This document shows, piece by piece, positions 1 through 8,360 of a DNA stretch of 64,000 bases (its first letter is position 1; each line of letters opens with the position of its first letter). Both the position numbers and the translations under genes were made by a program. The notes under the pieces are model-generated. The model did no database searches, was not told the DNA's origin, and worked only from the letters and a program-made list of their open reading frames with translations. The stretch is from assembly GCF_017498545.1 (NCBI RefSeq), contig NZ_CP071793.1, forward strand, positions 186,001 to 250,000, in the 5' to 3' direction. Origin of the DNA: Sulfidibacter corallicola. GTDB lineage: Bacteria > Acidobacteriota > Holophagae > Acanthopleuribacterales > Acanthopleuribacteraceae.

Positions 1-2
1 AT

Positions 3-104
3 CGCTACGACGATACCCAACGTGCCTCGGGTTGGCCTCAATGGGGCTGGCCCGACATCGAGAACCCAGACACCTACTGGACCATCTACCTCACCTGGCG
101 GTAG
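3..104 (+). CDS. C-terminal end of an upstream element gene (partial)
   Basis: An open frame enters from the left edge and stops at the TAG at 102-104. Its 33 visible residues are aromatic and polar, ending in YWTIYLTWR. The composition looks like a real protein terminus rather than a shadow frame, but no family is recognisable. It lies just upstream of the membrane-protein genes of the conjugative module, so it is probably another gene of that module. Confidence is limited by the short length. Confidence 0.4.
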   Translation, partial: RYDDTQRASGWPQWGWPDIENPDTYWTIYLTWR

Positions 105-246
105 CAACACTGCTGCCGTCTCCCATCCCGCAAACCGTCCATCCGCCTGACGACCGAATCACCTGGTCGCACTGGGACCGGTGCGCTCTGTACTCGGCCC
201 CATCCATTGCTCACAACGCAAGCAAAAGGAGGACTCTATTCCAAAC

Positions 247-1218
247 GTGATTGAACACCTGTTTCAACCTGCCGGATCCCTGTTGCTACTCACCACCGTG
301 GCTACGGGATTCGCCTGGTATCGCAATGCCCTGGACATGCGCAGGGCGTGGCTCTGGACGATGTTTTTGAGCCTGTTTGCATTCAACTGGCATGTCTGGT
401 TGGTTTTCTTGGAACCCCCAACCGTGCTCGACAACCCCTTCCAGTTCATTCAAGGCGCGCAACCCAACCCAATCGCCCGCTACCTCTGGCTGTGGATCAA
501 ATACATCTGCTACACCCTGGGCGGTGCCGCCGGCTCGACCGGGGCCATTTTCGGCATTGGCGGGTTCTGGATCGGGCGGCAGGACCTGATGAAGCAAGGC
601 GTGATCTCGGCGATTGCGGGCTTTGCGTTCATTCTCGTCATCCCCTTCGTGCGCATGGTATTCGGCTCGTGGATAACGTTTGCGGAGCAGCAACCCTACT
701 TGCCGGAGGTGCAAGCACGCATGCCGGTGGTCGCAGAGCCGGTTTCGGAAGCGTGGGTGTCGGATCTCGAATGGTTGGTCGCAAAACGACGCGACGCCGG
801 GAACCATAAGGACCCGCGTAAGCCCGGTGGACCTCGCCTTGCCATGGGCCGCAACAGCGGGAACCACAAGGACCCCCGCAAACCCGGTGGACCTCGCCTC
901 GCCATGGGCCGCAACAGCGGGAACCACAAGGACCCCCGCAAACCCGGTGGACCTCGCCTCGCCATGGGCCGCAACAGCGGGAACCACAAAGATCCCCGCA
1001 AACCCGGTGGACCTCGCCTCGCCATGGGCCGCAACAGCGGGAACCACAAGGACCCTCGCAAGCCCGGTGGACCTCGCCTCACCATGGGCCGCAACAGCGG
1101 AGACCACAAAGATCCACGAAAACCCAGTGACTATCCCGCCACTGCATGCCGTAAGCACGGTGGCTGCATCATAAATCCCTTTGACCGAGCAGGTAGGCCC
1201 CATGCCTTCGGTGTCTGA
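247..1218 (+). CDS. Membrane protein with a basic 20-residue tandem repeat tail
   Basis: This 323-residue protein starts at GTG 247, with AAAAGGAGG at 224-232 some 14 bases upstream. An in-frame GTG at 181 is possible but lies before that site. The N-terminal ~180 residues hold about four hydrophobic segments, including a Gly/Ala-rich one near the second third. From residue 185 the chain becomes five 20-residue units (GNHKDPRKPGGPRLAMG and so on) plus a degenerate sixth, all strongly basic. I do not recognise the family. Its position at the head of a conjugation-gene run and its membrane character suggest a mating-channel or surface component. The basic tail could bind DNA or acidic partners, but that is speculation. 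Its stop overlaps the start of the next gene. Confidence 0.65.
   Translation: MIEHLFQPAGSLLLLTTVATGFAWYRNALDMRRAWLWTMFLSLFAFNWHVWLVFLEPPTVLDNPFQFIQGAQPNPIARYLWLWIKYICYTLGGAAGSTGAIFGIGGFWIGRQDLMKQGVISAIAGFAFILVIPFVRMVFGSWITFAEQQPYLPEVQARMPVVAEPVSEAWVSDLEWLVAKRRDAGNHKDPRKPGGPRLAMGRNSGNHKDPRKPGGPRLAMGRNSGNHKDPRKPGGPRLAMGRNSGNHKDPRKPGGPRLAMGRNSGNHKDPRKPGGPRLTMGRNSGDHKDPRKPSDYPATACRKHGGCIINPFDRAGRPHAFGV
799..1131 (+). repeat. 60-bp in-frame tandem repeat, five units plus a degenerate one
   Basis: Units start at 799, 859, 919, 979 and 1039; each is exactly 60 bp and the inner ones are nearly identical. A diverged copy begins at 1099 and fades out near 1131. The unit length is a multiple of three, so copy-number change keeps the frame of the host gene at 247-1218. 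Several other frames are also open across the repeat, which creates misleading shadow ORFs on both strands. Confidence 0.95.
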
Positions 1219-1597
1219 CCGGCCACGATCCCCTTCGCGTGACCGCGGCCCGCGAGCGATCGATCGCTGGAAGCCGCAACACCAAGAATCGGGGAAGGAA
1301 GGTGATACCAAGCCAAAGCCACCCGCTGGGCTTGCCCACTTCGAGTTCCTTTTGGAACAGGGCCGATTGCCACCCTATCTCCAGCTCATCGAAGACCTTC
1401 CCCAAGTCTGCGATGCCCCTCCAACCCCCTGGGCGGTACAGGCCCGCCGTGAATGGCCCAAAGTCGCCAAACGGCTCTCACTCCCGGTCGGCAAGCACGC
1501 AGCCAACACCGAACAGGGCATCATCATCCGCATCCAACACCACCTGATCGCCTTTGACCTCGATGCCCTTTGGCGTCACCTCAACCTCTTTTATTAG
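1202..1597 (+). CDS. Hypothetical protein of the conjugative module
   Basis: This 131-residue protein has its likely start at ATG 1202, overlapping the preceding stop by 17 bases. An earlier start at 1181 is possible. The first ~45 residues are Pro/Arg/Lys-rich and probably disordered. The rest forms a compact mixed region with the motif PPYLQLIEDLPQ and an end rich in aromatic and hydrophobic residues. No signal peptide or membrane segment is seen. The family is not recognised. Overlap with the upstream gene and a short gap to the next indicate co-transcription. Confidence 0.5.
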   Translation: MPSVSDRPRSPSRDRGPRAIDRWKPQHQESGKEGDTKPKPPAGLAHFEFLLEQGRLPPYLQLIEDLPQVCDAPPTPWAVQARREWPKVAKRLSLPVGKHAANTEQGIIIRIQHHLIAFDLDALWRHLNLFY

Positions 1598-1605
1598 GAG
1601 TCCCC

Positions 1606-1836
1606 ATGTTCCAAGCCATTCGTGACTGGATCGAGCGCGAACCCACTCTCGCACAGCGGGAAATGCTTGCCCGTGATCTCCAAAACCCCTGGTTCCGCGC
1701 GGCCTGGACGATCGTCGACCTACCGCGTCGATACTTCATGCCCATCCTGTACACCTGCTTCGGCTTGTTCGTGTTCCTCGCCTTCCTGGGAACCGGCGTC
1801 CTTGATCCACTGCTTGATCTCATCTACTACCGCTAA
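1606..1836 (+). CDS. Small single-pass membrane protein
   Basis: This 76-residue protein starts at ATG 1606, five bases after AGGAG (1596-1600). The first 40 residues are charged and amphipathic. One clear membrane segment follows (about residues 46-67, rich in Phe, Leu and Val), and the C-terminus is short. The architecture fits small accessory proteins of conjugation systems (VirB3- or TrbD-sized), but there is no diagnostic motif and the role is unknown. Confidence 0.6.
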   Translation: MFQAIRDWIEREPTLAQREMLARDLQNPWFRAAWTIVDLPRRYFMPILYTCFGLFVFLAFLGTGVLDPLLDLIYYR

Positions 1837-1846
1837 AGCTTGAACC

Positions 1847-1883
1847 GGGCGCGGGTTCCCATTCCGGGGCCCCGCCCCTTTTT
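1847..1883 (+). terminator. Candidate intrinsic terminator or attenuator
   Basis: GGGCG (1847-1851) and GGG (1853-1855), separated by a one-base bulge, can pair with CCC (1870-1872) and CGCCC (1873-1877). The stem is followed by a run of five T (1879-1883). It sits in an 86-base gap between two genes of the same operon, so it may attenuate rather than end transcription. Confidence 0.4.
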
Positions 1884-1922
1884 CTCCCGTCCCTTCCCAA
1901 TAGGGCGGGCCAAGGAGGCTAT

Positions 1923-2285
1923 GTGCCACAAACTCTTTACATTCAACGCGTCATCATCGGTGTTTTGGCCGTGACCAGTTTGGTCGGGATCGTTTTCTCC
2001 ATTCAGGCGGGTCGCGACCTCGACGCTTACTGGTGGCAACTCCATTGGACCCAGCGTGTCATGGCCCAAGCCGATCAGGAACGCCAAATCCAGAGTCAGG
2101 TCAATGCCAAGATCCGGGAACTCTTTCAGGGCCTGGAACACTGCAAATGCAGCGGTGATCCCGTGGACCGCAACCGCCTCTGGCGCGAGTTCCTGGAACT
2201 GTTGGCCATGGAGCAGGAGATCCGTTCCGGAGGGGATCGCCTGTTCCAAGAGTGGGAGAACCGGCTGGAGTCTATTCGTGAATGA
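1923..2285 (+). CDS. Small membrane-anchored protein with CxC motif
   Basis: This 120-residue protein starts at GTG 1923 behind AAGGAGG (1912-1918). An ATG two bases upstream is in another frame. An N-terminal membrane anchor (about residues 10-28) is followed by a charged, helical periplasmic or cytoplasmic domain containing HCKC near the middle. The TGA stop overlaps the next gene start by eight bases, implying translational coupling. It could be a lipoprotein-like or pilus-assembly accessory of the transfer apparatus. The family is not recognised. Confidence 0.6.
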   Translation: MPQTLYIQRVIIGVLAVTSLVGIVFSIQAGRDLDAYWWQLHWTQRVMAQADQERQIQSQVNAKIRELFQGLEHCKCSGDPVDRNRLWREFLELLAMEQEIRSGGDRLFQEWENRLESIRE

Positions 2286-3612
2286 CTACAGCGTCTTCAA
2301 CTCCGCCGAATCCATCCTCGACGTCAACGCGACTCTTATTCAGTGGCTCGGCGTGGGCTACTGGCTCAGTCTCTTCGCGGTCGGTGTGGCCATTTGGTGC
2401 ATTCGCTTTCTCAAAACCCACCTATTCGCGCCGCTTGAATCCAAACCCGCTCTGAAAAACCGGGCCCTACTCAACGTCATTATGGGTGGGGTCATGTGCG
2501 CCATGGTCGTAGTGCCGGTTGGTCAGGTGCCGTATCTCAACCAAATGATCGATGTGGAAGATGGACAGCTTGTCACCCCGGCGGCCGCGTTCACCAAAGT
2601 GGTGTTGGCCGACGGTTCCGACTACCTCACCCTCGTGATCCTCATCAGCGCACTGGGCCTACCTCACGATTTGGCCCACAACAGCGAGTACCACGAGGTC
2701 ACCGCCAACGAGCACGCCGAAAGCTGGTTCGGTGCGCGCACGGACTGGCTCCAAACCCTGATCACCTATGAAGTCACTGGCTACGAGGACGCTGAAGCCC
2801 TGGCATTTCGCGCCGGACAAACCATTGAGGAAACCGAAGACGATGAAGGCGGTATTGTCCGTGGCGTTAAAAATGCCGTCGGTGCCGCAAAGGTCGCCTA
2901 CGATGCCGCTCAATCGGCGTTCACGATCTTTCTGGCGATGTTGGCCTCACCCTACACCGCCATCACCTACATCGTGGGTCTTTTCATCCTGGCGGTCGTA
3001 GCGTTGTGGATCAACCTTATCGCCTACGCGTTCCCCCTGTTGTTCGCGGCGGTGCTGTTCCTGCTCCCCATTGCCTACCTGTTTGATGGGTACGGTCGGT
3101 TGATGCCATTGATTAAGTTCTTGGTGGCGTTTGCCTTGGCCAAACCCTTGGCGATGCTGTTCGTGGCGTTGCCCTTCTCCATCATTGATGGCTATTTGCT
3201 CAACCTCTATCACACCTCCGGCATCGCGGGACCGCCACTCGATTCGGTGTTTACTGCTAGCTATTGGGAGGTTGTCACCACCACCCACGCCAACATGGAC
3301 TATTCTTTGCCGCTGATTCTGGGCTTGGGCTCGGCCGGTGCTTTGATGGCCCTGATCGCACCGATGGTGGCCTTCCTGGTCCTTGGCGCCGAGGGCGGCA
3401 CCCTCGCCGGCTTCGTCTCCAGCATGTACCTGACCGCTGCCAACGCTGCCGCCAAAGTGGCGGGTCGCGCCGCACCGCTTGCGATGGGTGGCCCCATGTC
3501 TGCGGCCACGACCGCGACTCAGGCCGCCGGTGCTGCCGCGACCACCATGCCCCTCAAAAGCCCCGGATCCCTCACCCCGGCCACACAACCAACCTCGTCC
3601 AAACCGACCTGA
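2278..3612 (+). CDS. Polytopic inner-membrane protein, VirB6/TrbL-like
   Basis: This 444-residue protein starts at GTG 2278, overlapping the previous stop. It has about seven hydrophobic segments: two in the first 90 residues, one near residue 120, three tightly packed between roughly 215 and 305, and two near 345-385. A long hydrophilic loop lies at about 135-210. The last 60 residues are Ala/Thr/Pro-rich and probably disordered. This topology, with a soluble loop, clustered central helices and a low-complexity tail, is what VirB6/TrbL/TraG-N proteins of type IV secretion channels show, and the neighbours agree. The assignment rests on topology and context, not on a signature motif. Confidence 0.6.
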   Translation: MNDYSVFNSAESILDVNATLIQWLGVGYWLSLFAVGVAIWCIRFLKTHLFAPLESKPALKNRALLNVIMGGVMCAMVVVPVGQVPYLNQMIDVEDGQLVTPAAAFTKVVLADGSDYLTLVILISALGLPHDLAHNSEYHEVTANEHAESWFGARTDWLQTLITYEVTGYEDAEALAFRAGQTIEETEDDEGGIVRGVKNAVGAAKVAYDAAQSAFTIFLAMLASPYTAITYIVGLFILAVVALWINLIAYAFPLLFAAVLFLLPIAYLFDGYGRLMPLIKFLVAFALAKPLAMLFVALPFSIIDGYLLNLYHTSGIAGPPLDSVFTASYWEVVTTTHANMDYSLPLILGLGSAGALMALIAPMVAFLVLGAEGGTLAGFVSSMYLTAANAAAKVAGRAAPLAMGGPMSAATTATQAAGAAATTMPLKSPGSLTPATQPTSSKPT

Positions 3613-3625
3613 CGAAGGAGGCAAC

Positions 3626-4747
3626 ATGACCCACCCGTCACCACCAACCCCCCATGTGGCCGGGCTGCTCGGCCCATTCGCGTTGCTGGGCATGGCCATC
3701 GAGAAACCCGTTGCATGGGTGCACACCCGTGTGGCCTCACGCGGTACCCGGACCTTGGTGGTTTGGTACCTCGTACTGGCATGGTTCGTCGCCATGCCGT
3801 TGAGGGCCGATTTCCTGGGATTCGACTTGATTCCCCTTGCAGGCATGCTCCTCGCCAATATTCGCGAGTTCTACATGGAGTACCAGAAACAAATCATTCT
3901 GCTCAAGAAAACGGCTCAGGCCTACTACTATGCCCGCGCCATCGACGTCGACCAACTCAAGCGAGACGTCGGCGAACTCGTCGCCCTCGAAACCGTCGAT
4001 GGGTTCCGCGTGCTGCTCAACCGTACGGCGAGCGACTACGCCGAAGCCATGATCTACGACGGCCAGCAGCGCGGGGAGGGGCCGGCTCAATCTGCCAGCC
4101 ATGATGGCCAGGCCCAAGTCGGGCTGCGCTTTCGAGTGACCTCTTCCGACGGCGAGGCCACCTACAAAACGAACTCCGAAATCTGGAACGCGCTGTTCAA
4201 TCCCTACGATCCCGAGTGGGATCCAGCCATGACCCACGAGACCTTCCTCGTCTTGAAAATGCGGTATCGCTGGCTCAGTCGCGAGCTGGGCAAGTACCGC
4301 AGAGCCGTTCGGACCTACAAACAGTTGGCTGCACACTGGAAGAACCTGTTCCTTCAAGACATCGAGCAGGCCAGTATCCAGAGTGCCATTCGGTACGCCG
4401 TATCGTCTTCCCTGGAAATGGACAGCCTGGCGGCCAAACTCAAATCCATCCGCGAAGGGCCCATTCAGGAATTTTTCGAAAGCCGCATCGAGTATTGGAC
4501 CACTCGCTACAACGACGTCCATCAGGAGCTCATCCGCATCGACTGGGCCATTGGCCAGATGCAGGAGGACATGACCTGGATGGAACGACGCGCCCTGAAC
4601 CAGGTTGCAGCCCGAATTCGGCTCAAGAGCCTGAAGCGATGGAACTACCTGTTGCCACCCGTGGGCAAGCGCAAAGCACCCGCGTCCCGCCTCAAACCCG
4701 TCCCGCACCTGCATTGGAGCGCGTTTCCCAAGGGATGGGCTGCATGA
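3626..4747 (+). CDS. Secreted coiled-coil protein, TrbJ/VirB5-like
   Basis: This 373-residue protein starts at ATG 3626, five bases after AAGGAGG. A charged N-terminus is followed by a hydrophobic stretch at about residues 48-62 and a possible cleavage region near PLRAD. The remainder is long, helical and rich in Gln, Glu and Lys, with heptad-like stretches around residues 85-125 and 215-340. Many TrbJ/VirB5 proteins, which sit at the tip or base of the conjugative pilus, share this signal-plus-coiled-coil plan and lie next to a TrbL/VirB6 gene. Sequence identity to that family cannot be shown here. The stop shares four bases (ATGA) with a micro-ORF. Confidence 0.5.
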   Translation: MTHPSPPTPHVAGLLGPFALLGMAIEKPVAWVHTRVASRGTRTLVVWYLVLAWFVAMPLRADFLGFDLIPLAGMLLANIREFYMEYQKQIILLKKTAQAYYYARAIDVDQLKRDVGELVALETVDGFRVLLNRTASDYAEAMIYDGQQRGEGPAQSASHDGQAQVGLRFRVTSSDGEATYKTNSEIWNALFNPYDPEWDPAMTHETFLVLKMRYRWLSRELGKYRRAVRTYKQLAAHWKNLFLQDIEQASIQSAIRYAVSSSLEMDSLAAKLKSIREGPIQEFFESRIEYWTTRYNDVHQELIRIDWAIGQMQEDMTWMERRALNQVAARIRLKSLKRWNYLLPPVGKRKAPASRLKPVPHLHWSAFPKGWAA

Positions 4748-4785
4748 GTGAGGTGAAAAACACACCAAGGAGGTTGTGTGATTAA
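4744..4785 (+). CDS. 13-codon micro-ORF bridging two genes
   Basis: ATG 4744 overlaps the stop of the upstream gene (ATGA) and encodes MSEVKNTPRRLCD. Its TAA at 4783-4785 overlaps the GTG start of the next gene at 4778. It contains the AAGGAGG ribosome-binding site of that gene. It may work as a translational coupler that carries ribosomes across the gap; it could also be chance. Confidence 0.2.
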   Translation: MSEVKNTPRRLCD

Positions 4786-5392
4786 AACGGTGAAAGGATG
4801 GCACATCCGCCTACTGCGTGAACAAGGTGTGGTGGCCTCCGCGCTGTACCAATGCTTGACCCGAAACGCGTTCCCTTCCCATCGGTTTCCAGTGGATCGT
4901 CGGTTTCTCTATGGGGTTTCGCCCACCCGGCCGTACACGTTTTGGACGGCGACTGACCATCCCCGGTCCGTGATTGCCCGCGAAGCCATTGCCTGGTGTC
5001 AAATCGGCATGGCCATCAGCCTGACCTGTTTAAAAGGGACGCACGCGGCGACCTTGGCGGAAGCTGAAGCACGTTGGCTGCGCATGCCCTTTCCCAATAG
5101 CGCGATTCAGATGGGAAACCTGTTCATTGCCTGGACCTATCGATACGCCAACCAAACCTGGGCCCAACTTCAGCGCCAAATCCTCCAGCAACGGGAGGCG
5201 ATGGCCAAAGAGGGGATCACGTCTCGGTGGATTCTACCCGCGACCCAAATGGAACCCTTACCTCCAGACCTCGGTTTCAAAATGGCCGACCACACAACAC
5301 TCTCCTATGTGCTCGATCCCCGCGTCCGCGATCCCATCATCGGGCTCGATATCGATGACATCACCCTCCAAAACCGCAAGGCTCGCGCATGA
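4778..5392 (+). CDS. Hypothetical protein, conjugative module
   Basis: This 204-residue protein starts at GTG 4778, after AAGGAGG. It has no signal peptide or strong membrane helix, apart from one moderately hydrophobic stretch near residues 66-82. A helical Gln/Arg-rich region lies at about 120-150. The end is acidic (GLDIDDITL) and followed by a basic tail. The stop overlaps the start of the coupling-protein gene by four bases, so the two are probably translated together. A T4CP accessory role is a guess from position only. Confidence 0.5.
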   Translation: MIKTVKGWHIRLLREQGVVASALYQCLTRNAFPSHRFPVDRRFLYGVSPTRPYTFWTATDHPRSVIAREAIAWCQIGMAISLTCLKGTHAATLAEAEARWLRMPFPNSAIQMGNLFIAWTYRYANQTWAQLQRQILQQREAMAKEGITSRWILPATQMEPLPPDLGFKMADHTTLSYVLDPRVRDPIIGLDIDDITLQNRKARA

Positions 5393-7134
5393 TCCGCCTT
5401 GCATGTTGGATGATCGTCTGGGTCGCGGGGGCATGGCTCTATCATCGGTATCTTTGGCCGTGCTTCTGGGTGCCACCCAATCTGGGAGGTCCGCGCTTGG
5501 CCTTCGATGTCGCCCTTTGTGGGCTCGTCACGTTACAAGCCGAATCCGTGTGGCAAAAACGGCGATTGCGTCGAAATCCACGTGCCCAGTGGGGGAACGT
5601 ATTCCGGGAGGAAGAGTTCCGGCGATGCGAAAAAAACGTAAAGGCGTTTCTGGCGCAGGAGGCACGGGCCAACTGCACGGCGTGCGGAGGAACCGGAAAG
5701 GTTGCCTCTCCAGAAACAGAGAGCCAAACCATGTGTCCACCATGCCAGGGAACCGGTTTTCCCAACGGGCGGGTGCGACCTCCATTCCGCGTGCGTTACC
5801 GAGATCGTAATAGCATTTGCATTGCATTTGACGCCCTCACCAAAGAACCCGTGTTCCTCGAAAACGAGGCCACCTATCGTGCAACCCATGTCTACGGTAT
5901 TCAAGGAACCGGCAAGACCAAACGCATCGGCCGCCTCGTCTTGAATCAACTGTTTGCCGATTCATTGAGTAGCATCCTCTATTTCTCGCTAAAAACCGAA
6001 GATGCACGCGAGATGGCCAGGCTGGCCCGCGCTTCGGGTTGGCGCGTTCACGTCATGAAGGGCGTGTGCTTGCTGAACACCTTCAGCCATTGGGGCCAAT
6101 TCGAAGCGGGTATTCGAAAAGGCATGACGGCCGCAGGCTATCAGGCACGGGAATCGTTTTGGTTTGACCGGACGATGCAGCTTCTCGGCGAGGCCTACCG
6201 CCACAGTCTCGCAACCCAAAAGGTCGCTCGGCTGGGCCCCACCATTCAGAAGGTGCTAACGACCCTGCGGGCAGAGGCGGCGGCGGGCAGCAACGTCAAG
6301 GCCGATCAGATTGCTGTGTCGGACGTCGCCAGCTACCTCCTCGAATTCGACGATCCACTGTCCCCGGTGCGTTGGGTCTACGATGCCCAGCTCGACGACT
6401 TCGTGCCCGGCTGTGCGCCAGGCGAGGTACAGGCGTCGCAATTCGCAGATTGGTCGCTCATGGCCCAGCCGCGAACGATGGTCATCGTCCCGCCGACGGG
6501 GACCAGTCGAGCCGGGCTGGTCGCGGCTACCGCCCTGAAATACGCCTATCTCCTTTGGTTCGAGGACAACAAAGACACCTGGCAGGTATCCAATCCCGAT
6601 ACTCGGCACCGCAAGGTCGTGTTCCAAGACGAAGGCGACAATTTTTTGATCATTTCTCCACGCAAAGACTTCGACGACATTTACGCCACCAAGACCTGGC
6701 GTGAGTTTGGCCATTCTAGTTGGGTGTTCACCCAATCCAAAGAGGCCGTTCGCTCTGCGGCGGGCAATGACCGCGCTCAAACCTATCTCAGCGTGGTGGG
6801 CAGCCAAATCACATTCGCGATCCCAGACGAGGAGGTCGCTAAATGGATCAAGGAACTCCCAGAGTACGAATACCAGACCCGAACCGTCAATCTCAACCGA
6901 TCTGCGGAAGGCTATGAGGACGGCGCCGACATGCTGCGCGGCAACCTCCAGGTTTCCCGCGGTGAATCGCTGCAAACAGCACGCGGGCCTTGGATCACGG
7001 GCGAGTGGTTCCAACGCCTGCCCAAGGGATGTGCGGTCTTTCAACAAGCTGGCCAAACACCGCGGGTCCTTTGGATTCCGTTTCATGGCCATGTTGCCAT
7101 CGAGGGGGCACCCGAGAACGAGGAGGAAGTATGA
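5389..7134 (+). CDS. Type IV coupling protein (VirD4/TraD-like ATPase) with DnaJ-type zinc motif
   Basis: This 581-residue protein starts at ATG 5389. Two hydrophobic segments in the first 55 residues form the inner-membrane anchor. Residues 96-103 (CTACGGTG) and 116-123 (CPPCQGTG) form a DnaJ-like zinc module. Walker A GIQGTGKTK lies at 170-178 and Walker B VVFQDE at 410-415, followed by the FTQS segment typical of TraD/HerA-type motors. Coupling proteins select the relaxosome or effectors and energise DNA entry into the type IV channel. The zinc insert between the membrane anchor and the nucleotide domain is unusual for VirD4 proteins. The gene overlaps both neighbours by four bases. Confidence is high for the ATPase and good for the coupling role. 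Confidence 0.8.
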   Translation: MIRLACWMIVWVAGAWLYHRYLWPCFWVPPNLGGPRLAFDVALCGLVTLQAESVWQKRRLRRNPRAQWGNVFREEEFRRCEKNVKAFLAQEARANCTACGGTGKVASPETESQTMCPPCQGTGFPNGRVRPPFRVRYRDRNSICIAFDALTKEPVFLENEATYRATHVYGIQGTGKTKRIGRLVLNQLFADSLSSILYFSLKTEDAREMARLARASGWRVHVMKGVCLLNTFSHWGQFEAGIRKGMTAAGYQARESFWFDRTMQLLGEAYRHSLATQKVARLGPTIQKVLTTLRAEAAAGSNVKADQIAVSDVASYLLEFDDPLSPVRWVYDAQLDDFVPGCAPGEVQASQFADWSLMAQPRTMVIVPPTGTSRAGLVAATALKYAYLLWFEDNKDTWQVSNPDTRHRKVVFQDEGDNFLIISPRKDFDDIYATKTWREFGHSSWVFTQSKEAVRSAAGNDRAQTYLSVVGSQITFAIPDEEVAKWIKELPEYEYQTRTVNLNRSAEGYEDGADMLRGNLQVSRGESLQTARGPWITGEWFQRLPKGCAVFQQAGQTPRVLWIPFHGHVAIEGAPENEEEV

Positions 7135-8207
7135 GTTCTATTCGAGTTGAAACCAAACGTGGCGCGACCGTCGTCTCCGTGGTCGGGTCTCTGGATCCGG
7201 GAAGCCAACCCCAACTGGATCGCGTATTCCGCCACCTATCCCGCGTGCGCCAATGCAACATCCTCCTCCATGCGAAGGAGCTCGATCGGGTCTGTGGTAC
7301 CGCCATCACCAAATTACAGGCATGGTCGCAAACGCTAAACGACCGAGGCGGCTTCCTGTGGGTCGTGGAGCCCTCGCCAAGCGCACGCCGCGACTTGGCG
7401 CTGCATGTGCGAGGCTCCATGGCCACCTTTCCTTCCGAACGTATGGCCTGGCAACTGGTGACGCACATCCTGAATGCCAAGCTGGTGCGCGAAATGTGTC
7501 GGGAAACCCATACCGATTCAATCACGGGTTTACTGAACCAGACATACATTCACACATGTTGGGCGCCGATCCATCCCCGACTCGGCGAGGATGATCAAGG
7601 GCCCTTGGTCTTCTGTCTCGCGGAAGCACATGGGCTCGATACCCGGAATGACCAAGACGGGGATCAGATCATGGGCGCGGCAGCGAAACGCCTGTCCCTC
7701 CTGTGCGGGCGCTACGACCTCTTGATTCGCTGGGGATGTCATGCGTTCCTGATCATCGCGCGATGGCCACAAACCTCAAATGGGATCCCCTTTGCCGGAA
7801 GGGCCATGTCCGCCTTGCGGCACCCATTCCGAACGGCACTGGGGGCCACAAAAACCGTTTCGTGGTCCCTGGGTTTCCTCCAATGCCCACTGTTGTTCGA
7901 TCGGTCGTTGACGTGTTCGGAAGGGCTCCGTTTGGTTGTGGAAGCGATGGAGCGAGCCAAAACGGAAGGAGGAGATCGCTGGATTGCGGCGACGGGTACC
8001 AAGCGACCCTACCCCTTTCTGAGCGACCAGCTTCCCGACCTCTCCGTATTGGCTACCGCCGGATTGATCGAGATCCATCGAGAGGTGCCCCTCGAGGAAC
8101 CAGAAACCCTCCCCGCCGTGTCAAAACCCAAGACCTGGGTAAAGACCGGCAATTCCCAGCGCATCCGTACACGAAAGACGCGTCTGAAACACCTTCGCCG
8201 TCTGTGA
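7131..8207 (+). CDS. STAS-like domain fused to a degenerate GGDEF domain
   Basis: This 358-residue protein starts at ATG 7131, four bases into the previous stop, behind AGGAGG. Residues 1 to ~95 resemble a STAS/anti-sigma-antagonist fold, with VVSVVGSLDPGS at the start and alternating beta and alpha pattern. From residue 129 (DSITGLLN) the chain follows the diguanylate cyclase pattern: a DxLTGLxN-like motif, then NDQDGDQIMG where active enzymes have INDxxGHxxGD, then RWG-C-H-A-F at 200-206 where GGDEF is expected. The signature is therefore destroyed, so cyclase activity is unlikely; nucleotide sensing or protein docking is more plausible. The tail is Lys/Arg-rich. Its position between the coupling protein and the primase is odd for a signalling protein. 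Confidence 0.65.
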   Translation: MSSIRVETKRGATVVSVVGSLDPGSQPQLDRVFRHLSRVRQCNILLHAKELDRVCGTAITKLQAWSQTLNDRGGFLWVVEPSPSARRDLALHVRGSMATFPSERMAWQLVTHILNAKLVREMCRETHTDSITGLLNQTYIHTCWAPIHPRLGEDDQGPLVFCLAEAHGLDTRNDQDGDQIMGAAAKRLSLLCGRYDLLIRWGCHAFLIIARWPQTSNGIPFAGRAMSALRHPFRTALGATKTVSWSLGFLQCPLLFDRSLTCSEGLRLVVEAMERAKTEGGDRWIAATGTKRPYPFLSDQLPDLSVLATAGLIEIHREVPLEEPETLPAVSKPKTWVKTGNSQRIRTRKTRLKHLRRL

Positions 8208-8360
8208 GCGAAGCCACCCATCATCACGATCGCGTCGCTTGGGGCGCCAACCTATCGCGGCTGCGAGTCCGGTCAAGCCTGGCGGCTTGACAGGGCCCCG
8301 CGAGCCGCGAGGGTTCCGCCCGTGAGCGACGCCATCTCCATGATGAAGCAAGGAGGGTTC

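Noticed and set aside
286..1311. Minus-strand frame of 341 codons across the tandem repeat
   Set aside because: The repeat is free of stops in several frames. The plus-strand frame from 247 has a ribosome-binding site, membrane helices and operon context; the minus one has none.
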